In this document: piece after piece, positions 10,175 to 18,360 of the stretch
How the letters are laid out: the number at the start of each line of letters is the position of its first letter
Numbering within the stretch: the first letter of the stretch is position 1
NCBI GenBank assembly: GCA_029941685.1
Contig: JAPYTC010000002.1
Location: 1-36,044 of the forward strand
Reading direction: 5' to 3'
From: Planctomycetota bacterium
GTDB taxonomy: Bacteria; Planctomycetota; UBA1135
Length of the DNA: 36,044 bases
Notes under the pieces: generated by a model
Databases searched by the model: none
What the model was told of the DNA's origin: nothing
Seen by the model: the letters and a program-made list of their open reading frames with translations, nothing else
Position numbers and translations under genes: made by a program

Positions 10175-10636
10175 CTAGTTGCGCCAAATACCCTCGCCTT
10201 TGCCGTTTTCCAGTGGTCGCCATTGATAATCAACGAAATCTTCAAATGGCCGTAAAGGCAAGCTGCGGATCTCAACTAGTGGCTCTGTGCGCACATAACC
10301 GACGCTTAAGCCGTTTTGTGCATCAACCTGCCACTTTGCCAACAAAACAAGATAGCTCGATCTCTCGACTCGCCAATGCAGAGTTTGCCATTCGCCGTCT
10401 ACTCCGTAAACCGGCACCGAAGAAAACGCCACATTTTCGGACGGCCCGACATAGCGCGTTTCGATTCGCGCCTTATCTTGATTGTAAACATAGAGCAAAG
10501 TGTAAGGTGCATGGTGACCCATATCCCATTGCTGCGCATTCAATCCGTACTGACGGTTGCCGTCCATGAGTTTGAGGCTAGGCTGTGTCGCGCAACTAGC
10601 CAACGAAGCCAAAACCAACAAACTGATTTTTACCAT
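10175..10636 (-). CDS. putative lipoprotein of unknown function
   Basis: Short N-terminal hydrophobic segment with lipobox-like LASC; overlaps the upstream gene by 7 nt with GAAGG SD-like sequence. Confidence 0.7.
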   Translation of the reverse strand: MVKISLLVLASLASCATQPSLKLMDGNRQYGLNAQQWDMGHHAPYTLLYVYNQDKARIETRYVGPSENVAFSSVPVYGVDGEWQTLHWRVERSSYLVLLAKWQVDAQNGLSVGYVRTEPLVEIRSLPLRPFEDFVDYQWRPLENGKGEGIWRN

Positions 10637-11499
10637 TTATAAAAACCTTCGCCGCTCTTTTTGCCTAACTTGCCCTCAGCCACCATGTCACGCAACAATT
10701 GTGGCGGCGCGAAACGGTCGCCTAATTTTTCGCATAAGTATTCGGCAATGCCAAGACGCACGTCTAAGCCAACCAAATCGGTCAGTCGCAACGGACCCAT
10801 TGGATGTCGGTAACCCAGCTCCATGGCCTTGTCGATATCGGCAGCGCTGGCAACTCCCGCTTCGACCATGCGCATTGCTTCGAGTCCGATGCAAACCCCT
10901 AAACGCGACGAAGCAAAACCAGGAGCGTCTTGCACAACGATGGGCTCTTTACCCAAACGCTTACTTAGCTCGACAGCAAGTTCAATGTTTGCTTCGCTAG
11001 TTTGTTCACCAACCACCACTTCGAGTAACGCCATCAACGGTACAGGGTTGAAAAAATGCATGCCGATAAAACGTTGTGGGCAGCACATGCTTGATGCAAT
11101 TTTACTAATCGACAACGAGGACGTGTTGCTGGCGATCAGACAGTCGTTGTTAACGGCATCTTCAATTTGTGCCATAACCGATTGCTTCAATTCTAATTTT
11201 TCAGGAATCGCCTCGACCACCAACTGTGCATCAGCACAGCTTGCCGCCAAATCAGTTGAGGTGCTTATCAACGCTAACGCAGCCTTAGTTTCGTCAAGGC
11301 TAGCCTTGCCTTTTTCAACTGCCTTAGACAACATACGTTCGATGTTTGCCATGCCTGCAGCCACAGCTTGCTCGTTGATGTCAAACAACACCACCTGCAT
11401 GCCAGCCTGCGCGCAAACTTGTGCAATGCCATTGCCCATAGTGCCCGCGCCTAAAACTACGGCGCGAGAAATGGATTGTGCGGATGAAGAGTCGCTCAT
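10630..11499 (-). CDS. 3-hydroxyacyl-CoA (3-hydroxybutyryl-CoA) dehydrogenase
   Basis: VVLGAGTMGNGIAQVCAQAG; ASNTSSLSISKIAS; PQRFIGMHFFNPVPLMALLEVV; LGYRHPMGPLRLTDLVGLDVRLGIAEYL. Confidence 0.96.
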   Translation of the reverse strand: MSDSSSAQSISRAVVLGAGTMGNGIAQVCAQAGMQVVLFDINEQAVAAGMANIERMLSKAVEKGKASLDETKAALALISTSTDLAASCADAQLVVEAIPEKLELKQSVMAQIEDAVNNDCLIASNTSSLSISKIASSMCCPQRFIGMHFFNPVPLMALLEVVVGEQTSEANIELAVELSKRLGKEPIVVQDAPGFASSRLGVCIGLEAMRMVEAGVASAADIDKAMELGYRHPMGPLRLTDLVGLDVRLGIAEYLCEKLGDRFAPPQLLRDMVAEGKLGKKSGEGFYKW

Positions 11500-11503
11500 G
11501 TCG

Positions 11504-13711
11504 CTATTTTAAACGCACCGTTTCGCCATTCAGCACTTGAGCCTCATCCAATTCAAAAACATGGACGCCTTCTGGTGTGCGGCATCTAATCTCTGTAACC
11601 ATCGCCTCGCCATTTTCACCTGAGCAATAAGGTATACGCGCACTAAACTGACCACTAGCGTCACTGAATGCATGAGCCGTCCATTGTTGATTAGCAACGA
11701 ACTGTTCGCCGTTAACGAGAAATACAAAGTCAACCGTGAAATCTACTGCTGAATTCGGCAGTGTGCTGCCAACAACATTGGCGCCTGCTACGTATTCCCA
11801 GATGCGTCCTACCGAAGTTTGACCGCCGAGCTGTTCACCAACTGCAACAATTGTTGGCGACATATAAACCAATCGCAAAAACGCAATACTTGATGCCGGC
11901 CCGTGGGCGCCATCAGCATCGCCAAAATTATATACCTGTGCCGCCATTGTTTGAAACCATTTAGGTAACAACCGCACACCGGCACCTTTGACCACCGACC
12001 GGTAATCCTTTACATCAGCGCCAATGCGTTGCGCATGCGAGGCGAGCAAATCGGGTAGTCGTGATGTAACAACAACATACTGCACCTTACGCTCTCGCAA
12101 AATATTTTCAGCTACAGCTAAATCATCGGTCATGAAAAACCTTGCCGGATCAATAAAACTATCACGGCCGATATAAGACCCGAAGTTAGTCGCAATACTT
12201 GGACGCTTCGCCACCCACTCAATCGTGTGGCCGAAATCCCAGGCTGCGAGCACCGAACGCTCGGCGGGTTTTTGCCGTCCTATCCATTCGAATAAATCGT
12301 GTTCGGCACCAGTCACTTCGTCGTAGCCATGGTTCTGATATGCCTCGATTGAATATTTCACGCCCTGAAATTGCGCCGCCACGATGAAGCAAGCGGCTAA
12401 GGCGACTTGAACCGGCCACTTTGCTTTCGTCTTGGACAATAAGTAGCAAACACTAACCGCGACCACCACCGCCAATGGCGCAGCGAGAGCGTCAGCGAAA
12501 CGACGTTGCGCACAGGCCTGCAGCAGCAACGGTACTAAAGCAATCAACCATGGCAGCAACACTGGAGTAGCGAATTTGTTTTTGCGCCATGCCAGCCAAT
12601 AACTAAACGGCAATACTAATACCGACCACCCTATCCACACGCCAAATCCTGTTGACTGTGTCGATCCATTACCAATGAGCGGTGCTGACTCGGCGATACC
12701 TGACATGAATTCATCAACGCGCGACACCCAAGCAAAGCCCTCGAGTATCCCTGATGCTAGTGGCAGACCAAAAGCAAAAATCACTGCGACGAAAACGGCA
12801 CCACTCGCCAACACGTAGTGCATGTATTTTCGCGACGCCTTTTGGCTACGTGACCCCCACAGAGGTAGTGGCAGCAGCACTCCGAGCGCCAGCCACAGCA
12901 AATGAAAGTATGACAAGTTGATTACCATCCATGGGTAATCCTCAATCCATGGCGATTGCAGAATCGCCGGCAGCAACACTATCAAGGCCGCTAGGTGAAA
13001 AAGACTGACAAATAACGCGACTTGACGATTGAAGTAATTGTAAAGCCACCACAAACACAGTAACTGCAGCGGCAATAAATACATTAATGCACCGACCCAA
13101 ACGCCGAGCATCAAACCAGCAGCAGCACCCGATGCCACCGCTGACAGAATGCAGAAACGTAAACTAGAAAAACCGCCGAAACGTGATGGAAAGCTAAACC
13201 CACACAATATGAAACAGTTGAGCAACGAAACCAAAGCGTGATGATCGGCAACACCAATCGAGCCATAATGCATCGAGCCATAATGGAAAGCGTGCAGTAA
13301 ACCAGCCACTAAAGCAGCGCCACGACCCATGACCATCCATGCGGCTAAAGCAACCAAGATAGAAGTGAGCACCGAGAAGTACAGCGCTAACGACCCCATC
13401 TGCATTTCGATGTCGTCGTCGTTATCACCGACTAAAACATCTGCCACCATCGTGTAATAAGGTGGCCATGGAATAATCGCGCCATGAGGGTAGTTCAAAA
13501 AATCATCCCGCGCGGACGGCATGCCATCTGCTTTGCGATATTCACTTAACCGCCGCATGTGATAAAGACCGTCGCTATCTAAACTGTGCCACTGCGCGCT
13601 ATTCGCCGAATCAGCATTGTAGGCTGGCATGCCAACTCGCATCGTATGCGAAACATAAGCCACCAAAAGTAAAGCGGCTATCATCAACCATGGCGCGAGT
13701 TTTTCTTTCAT
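11504..13711 (-). CDS. STT3/PglB/AglB-like oligosaccharyltransferase family membrane protein (putative)
   Basis: N-terminal LDSDGLYHMRR (DxD-type loop), SIGVADHHALVSL (DHH loop), many TM helices, then VLAAWDFGHTIEWVAKRPSIATNFGSYIG (equivalent of the WWDYG/WDxG catalytic region) and YVVVTSRLPDLL soluble domain. Confidence 0.78.
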   Translation of the reverse strand: MKEKLAPWLMIAALLLVAYVSHTMRVGMPAYNADSANSAQWHSLDSDGLYHMRRLSEYRKADGMPSARDDFLNYPHGAIIPWPPYYTMVADVLVGDNDDDIEMQMGSLALYFSVLTSILVALAAWMVMGRGAALVAGLLHAFHYGSMHYGSIGVADHHALVSLLNCFILCGFSFPSRFGGFSSLRFCILSAVASGAAAGLMLGVWVGALMYLLPLQLLCLWWLYNYFNRQVALFVSLFHLAALIVLLPAILQSPWIEDYPWMVINLSYFHLLWLALGVLLPLPLWGSRSQKASRKYMHYVLASGAVFVAVIFAFGLPLASGILEGFAWVSRVDEFMSGIAESAPLIGNGSTQSTGFGVWIGWSVLVLPFSYWLAWRKNKFATPVLLPWLIALVPLLLQACAQRRFADALAAPLAVVVAVSVCYLLSKTKAKWPVQVALAACFIVAAQFQGVKYSIEAYQNHGYDEVTGAEHDLFEWIGRQKPAERSVLAAWDFGHTIEWVAKRPSIATNFGSYIGRDSFIDPARFFMTDDLAVAENILRERKVQYVVVTSRLPDLLASHAQRIGADVKDYRSVVKGAGVRLLPKWFQTMAAQVYNFGDADGAHGPASSIAFLRLVYMSPTIVAVGEQLGGQTSVGRIWEYVAGANVVGSTLPNSAVDFTVDFVFLVNGEQFVANQQWTAHAFSDASGQFSARIPYCSGENGEAMVTEIRCRTPEGVHVFELDEAQVLNGETVRLK
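13257..13285. repeat. near-tandem 15-nt repeat ATCGAGCCATAATG-C-ATCGAGCCATAATG
   Basis: Exact 14-nt copies at 13257-13270 and 13272-13285, encoding HYGSMHYGSI in the STT3-like protein. Confidence 0.9.
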
Positions 13712-13712
13712 T

Positions 13713-15887
13713 CTAAAAACGCAGCGCGTAAACCACCTTTAGTGTGAAGTCGTGCTGCGTGGGTACAATCATACGGTTAGCCAATTCTTCCCAACCACTG
13801 TCAACGACAAAAAATAATTCGCGGCCGTCTTTAAGAATATACTTCAAGCGTGACTGAACACCCAATGTATCGCTTTGATTGTCGGCCTGCAATAAGGTGC
13901 CCCAGGACATTTGTGGTCCGAAAGAACAATCTACTGACAAGCTTTGAATCCGCGTAGTGAAATCGCCTACGGGCAAGTGACCGCGATTCTCACCGTACGA
14001 TAGTTTCACTTTCGTTGAAGATGACGGTCGATAAGTCAAAGATGTGTTCAACTTAACAATGTTGCCATCATAATATTCGCCGCCCGACAGGTAGGTACCC
14101 GACGACCATGTTTCGCGCGACGATGTAGCGTACTTCAACATATGTTCCATCCAGGAATAGTCGCCGGCTAACATGGTGACGCCATTTGCTATCTCGTAAT
14201 CAGTGGCTGGTCGGTCACGCATAACTTTAGTGTGAAACTTAACGCTAGAGCCGTCCTGAAATTCAGCACCGAACAATCCCAGGCGCAAAGTCGAACTAAT
14301 CAAATCACCGCTAAGGTCGGTCCATAATTCTGGTGCAATCATGAAATCATATTGACGCACGGTTGAATTACTTGGCAGCGGCTTCCATTTCACAAGGGCT
14401 TTGGTCATCATTTCGCCGGGACGCCGAACATATCCCATCGCTGGCAAAAAGTCTGGCTGGGTTGCGATATTTGCGAGGGAGAACTCCCATTCGCTTTGAG
14501 TAAAAGCTGCTTGCAAGCCGAAACCTAGACCACGGAGACCGCTGTCTTCGTCGGAGCTTTGCACTACGAATGTGTTCAATGAAAAGTTAGCATCGAACAC
14601 ATCGGCAACGGAGAAATGGTAATCGATGCCGCCGACTGAGTTAGAACCCAAACTACTTGGATTTCCTGAAGTGAACAACGCCCCCAAACTAGATGACTTG
14701 GATAAATGATATGACGGTCGGAAAACGAACAAGTCTCCCCCCGGAACTCCTAGTGACAACGCATCGCTGGTGCGCACCGCTAAAGCTCCGATATCGAAAG
14801 GTCCGGTGCGCCCGGCCATGCGCACACCGTAATCAATGCCCACTGGTTGCCCACCAGACAGTCCGATGCTACGACTGAAAAAGGGCAACAGGTTTTTGCT
14901 GCCGCGGTCGCCCCAAGCCGATTGCTCGCCGAACTCAAACAAATTGCTGTCTTGCAAAAAGAAGTCGCGTTTTTCGGGATAGAATGTTGGGAAACGCGAC
15001 AGATTAACTTTGCGATCATCAACTTCGGTTTCGGCGAAGTCAGTATTAAAAGTGAGCGAAGACTTTAATGCCGGAGTAATAGACCAATGGAACTCGCCAC
15101 CAATATCGCCAAACACATCTTCGGTGCCCGCGTGCTGATCAACTCGCTTCACTTTAAAATAGGGACGAAATTCAATGCCGAGACCCTGGCTCAATCCAGA
15201 AAAACCGCTCAATTCTCCGGCAGTAGATACGTTGCCCAAGAACAATTCACGCCGTGGCGATGCCCAACGATACTGAGCACGGGTCGAACCACGATAGCGC
15301 TGGAAATTAACTCCCCAAGTACTGTTGTCTCCACTACTTAGCGTGGAAAACGGGATTGCCATTTCACACACCCATTTCTCGGCATGAACCTTCGACACTC
15401 CTTCCCAGAAACCGTTCCATGGCTTATTGAAGCGCCGCCCGTTTTCGCTAATTAAGGCATCGCCGCGTGATCCAGCCGCAGACATCTGAAAGAAATAGGC
15501 TGACTGCTTGTTATTAAAGGTATCAAGCACAAACTCGATGCGGTCGTCGTCGCTTAAAAACGCGTCGCGCGACACATTTTGCAACACCATCTCACCCACG
15601 TTATCTTCGAAGCACTCAAACGCAATATACAAAAATTCGTGGTCACGCGCCAAATAGCAGACTGTGCGTTGTGCAGCAGGACGCCCTTGCTTAGGTTTAA
15701 CCTCGGTGAAGTCGTCAATCTTTGCTGCTTGTTGCCACACTTCATCATCAAGAAACCCGTCAAGCAATGGTGATTGCTGCACAACCGTAATTTGCAATTG
15801 CTTCACTGGCGCAACAGCAGAATCTTGAGCGGTGATTGGCCCTAATATCGCAAAAGAGCAAATGATGGCTGACGTTACATGAAACAT
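13713..15887 (-). CDS. DUF5916/CBM9-like carbohydrate-binding outer-membrane protein
   Basis: PLLDGFLDDEVWQQAAKIDDFTEVKPKQGRPAAQRTVCYLARDHEFLYIAFECFED...DRIEFVLDTFNNKQSAYFFQMSAAGSRGDAL; beta-rich C-terminal half ending VVYALRF. Start taken at ATG 15887 (MFHVTSAIICSFAILG); the ORF track extends to 15917. Confidence 0.85.
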   Translation of the reverse strand: MFHVTSAIICSFAILGPITAQDSAVAPVKQLQITVVQQSPLLDGFLDDEVWQQAAKIDDFTEVKPKQGRPAAQRTVCYLARDHEFLYIAFECFEDNVGEMVLQNVSRDAFLSDDDRIEFVLDTFNNKQSAYFFQMSAAGSRGDALISENGRRFNKPWNGFWEGVSKVHAEKWVCEMAIPFSTLSSGDNSTWGVNFQRYRGSTRAQYRWASPRRELFLGNVSTAGELSGFSGLSQGLGIEFRPYFKVKRVDQHAGTEDVFGDIGGEFHWSITPALKSSLTFNTDFAETEVDDRKVNLSRFPTFYPEKRDFFLQDSNLFEFGEQSAWGDRGSKNLLPFFSRSIGLSGGQPVGIDYGVRMAGRTGPFDIGALAVRTSDALSLGVPGGDLFVFRPSYHLSKSSSLGALFTSGNPSSLGSNSVGGIDYHFSVADVFDANFSLNTFVVQSSDEDSGLRGLGFGLQAAFTQSEWEFSLANIATQPDFLPAMGYVRRPGEMMTKALVKWKPLPSNSTVRQYDFMIAPELWTDLSGDLISSTLRLGLFGAEFQDGSSVKFHTKVMRDRPATDYEIANGVTMLAGDYSWMEHMLKYATSSRETWSSGTYLSGGEYYDGNIVKLNTSLTYRPSSSTKVKLSYGENRGHLPVGDFTTRIQSLSVDCSFGPQMSWGTLLQADNQSDTLGVQSRLKYILKDGRELFFVVDSGWEELANRMIVPTQHDFTLKVVYALRF

Positions 15888-15919
15888 TAGGCGGATAGAA
15901 TAAACTATCCATACCAAGA
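15888..15919. promoter_or_regulatory. 32-bp divergent intergenic region with perfect inverted repeat GGATAG-AATAAA-CTATCC
   Basis: Inverted repeat at 15893-15910 between the minus ATG at 15887 and the plus ATG at 15920. Confidence 0.5.
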
Positions 15920-18265
15920 ATGCGTCACTTACATTCCTTTCTCTACTTCATCGGCGTTGGTGCCTTAATCGCCGGCGTCACCGATAGCATTGCCATCGCC
16001 CTCGGCGGCTCGGCGGGCAATCACCTTTTGGCCATCGGTTTTGTGCTGCTATCCATCGGCAACGGACTGCGCTTCAACGGCGCCGGACACACTCCACCAC
16101 GAGCATCTTTTTTGCTTCTTGGGCTCGCTGGCGCCCTACCACTATTCGCAGGGATGGCGCCACTCAGTGCTGCTTTCGGCGCAATGTTTTTTCTACCGTT
16201 GCGCGCACTCGGCGCAAACCTTGGCGCCGCTGTGGCTAGCCACAAGTTCAACAAAGGTCTATTGTTGTTCGGCACGCTAATCGGCGCCAACGTTATTCCT
16301 GGCATCGCAGTCGGCATCCCTGGGTTTATTTGCGTTTGGGCTTTAACAGGAATCCTGCAACGCTACTACCTCATTAATTCCAAAGACGAAGTAAGCACTC
16401 AACCAATGAACATGAACGAGTCGCTAGTGCCATTCACCGGCGGAGTTGCCATCGCAATGTTGATTTTACTGTTCTTGCCCTACGCAACAGTTTTCGATTA
16501 TGCAACAACTGCCGACAACACTATCCGCGGCAACACCATGTTGTTTCTGTTTGCGATTTCTTGGTTTACTTTAGCGGCTGGTTTAGCCGACACCATGGCT
16601 ACATCTGCACTGCGCATTAGCTCGGCAATATTAGCCGTCACTGCTGTTTACTCTTTAGGTTTTATCGAAAAACTGAGTACGCCAGAAATATACGGTAGCT
16701 TTTTCCAAGACCCAAGGATTCTCAATCTGGCCAACGCCGACACCCTAATGCTCTCTGAAGAGAACCCTCTATATGTCCCATTAATCACATCCTTCTGTTT
16801 TGCAATTCCGCTGGCACTCGCTGCGGTGTTTTTACGCAGCATCATTCGTGACCGCAAACAACTGGCCGCGACCATCAGCGGCTTCGCTGCAGCATTCATT
16901 ATTATTGCTATTGCACCCCGCGACATTGCCCTATCTAGCCGCTTGGCACTAACTGTCGCTGCATTTATCGCGACTCTATTGTTCAGTTTCAAGCTATTCA
17001 ACAGCAACAAGTACGTTGTAATTTCTGTCGCTGCACTAACAACCATTACCTGCTTATTGTTACCCGTTACACAATGGCAACCGACCGTCCATTTAGCAGC
17101 GCGCGGCAATTTCACCTGGCAGGCAACCGAAGGTAGCACATCAGCAAAACTCACCCATGTCGATCGCAATCTAGTTACAACGCACCAAGATCAAAACCAC
17201 AATGTTTATTTCGATGGGCGCTCCGCTATCACCCCATTGCCAAACAGTTTGAGTAGCTACAATCAGAGTGACGCTTTCATCAACTCTTTAAGCGCCGAAA
17301 ACGACACGCCTATTTTAATTAGTAAGCCAGAACAATTAATCAATTCTGCGGGCAACCATTCACTCATTAAACTTTACGCTAGCGCCCAATACAATTCACG
17401 TCGTTCACTATTGCGCCACGAGTTGTTCCGCCAGGCATCCATGCGACTGAATGAAAATGGTTTGTGTGTATTAAGAATTGCTAGCGACGAGTTGGCGCCA
17501 AATGTCGCGCCGCAAATTGCACAATCATTCAACGACATCTTTACCGACAGCAAAGTTTTCATTTTCTCAGACACCTTAGAAATACCCTACTTAATATTTG
17601 TCGGTAGCAATCAACCCATTGCCATCAACGACAACGCGCGGTCCATAGAAATAACCTTGGCAGCTCATACCAACGTCGATACATGGTTACTGCAAGGTCC
17701 ATGGCGTCCGGTTGATGTCTTGATGGCAAACAATCGCCCACTGCTAAATCCTAAAGTGAGCCTTTATCACCGCGCAGGCGCCGTGCTCTCAGAGTTAGCG
17801 AGTCACCAGGCTCAAGGCAGCCACTCCTTACTAGGCTTTTATGCGGCGCACCTGCAGGCTCAAGAGTATTCGGTCCACGACACCTATTTGCAAGACAATC
17901 CGCTTGCGACCGAAACCACCTCTGATGCACTCGAAGAACTACTCGCGGTCACAAAAAGCCATTCCAATTCGGATTATTTGCACCAATTATGGCGGAATGT
18001 AGGTTTAGTGTTAGTCGAGTCGCGTGAAATAACTTGGATTTCTACTTACTTCGGCTCATTGCGCAAGCTCGGTTGGGAAGACGATTTTGTACTGCTGTCA
18101 CTCGCTCATGCAGCACTCGAATCGCTAAATTTCGAAACCGCAAGTACTTTATGCATAACTATCTTAGAGCGTTATCCGCAGCACATCGCTGCCAGCGCAG
18201 TGCTTGAATTGGCACGCAATGAGCAGCAAGTGCCCCGCGATGGCCACATGGGCCACGATCACTAG
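15920..18265 (+). CDS. polytopic membrane protein with degenerate spermidine-synthase-like C-terminal region
   Basis: About 10 hydrophobic segments, then RRSLLRHELFRQASMRLNENGLCVLRI...FNDIFTDSKVFIFSDTLEIPYLIFVGSNQPI, which resembles the post-catalytic part of membrane-fused spermidine-synthase-like proteins; ends DGHMGHDH. Confidence 0.6.
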   Translation: MRHLHSFLYFIGVGALIAGVTDSIAIALGGSAGNHLLAIGFVLLSIGNGLRFNGAGHTPPRASFLLLGLAGALPLFAGMAPLSAAFGAMFFLPLRALGANLGAAVASHKFNKGLLLFGTLIGANVIPGIAVGIPGFICVWALTGILQRYYLINSKDEVSTQPMNMNESLVPFTGGVAIAMLILLFLPYATVFDYATTADNTIRGNTMLFLFAISWFTLAAGLADTMATSALRISSAILAVTAVYSLGFIEKLSTPEIYGSFFQDPRILNLANADTLMLSEENPLYVPLITSFCFAIPLALAAVFLRSIIRDRKQLAATISGFAAAFIIIAIAPRDIALSSRLALTVAAFIATLLFSFKLFNSNKYVVISVAALTTITCLLLPVTQWQPTVHLAARGNFTWQATEGSTSAKLTHVDRNLVTTHQDQNHNVYFDGRSAITPLPNSLSSYNQSDAFINSLSAENDTPILISKPEQLINSAGNHSLIKLYASAQYNSRRSLLRHELFRQASMRLNENGLCVLRIASDELAPNVAPQIAQSFNDIFTDSKVFIFSDTLEIPYLIFVGSNQPIAINDNARSIEITLAAHTNVDTWLLQGPWRPVDVLMANNRPLLNPKVSLYHRAGAVLSELASHQAQGSHSLLGFYAAHLQAQEYSVHDTYLQDNPLATETTSDALEELLAVTKSHSNSDYLHQLWRNVGLVLVESREITWISTYFGSLRKLGWEDDFVLLSLAHAALESLNFETASTLCITILERYPQHIAASAVLELARNEQQVPRDGHMGHDH

Positions 18266-18360
18266 TTTCACGGCATCTCCGCTCAAATAGCATTGTTTTA
18301 GAGTATACTCTTAAGCAATCTAGAAGCGTAACTCGCGCTCCGAATCCTCTCTCTTAAAAA

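Noticed and set aside
10823-11512. 229-aa plus-strand ORF
   Set aside because: Antisense to the clear 3-hydroxyacyl-CoA dehydrogenase; low-complexity Ser/Ala/Thr-rich composition typical of shadow ORFs.
16648-17169. 173-aa minus-strand ORF
   Set aside because: Lies antisense within the 15920-18265 membrane protein gene, with no family signature.
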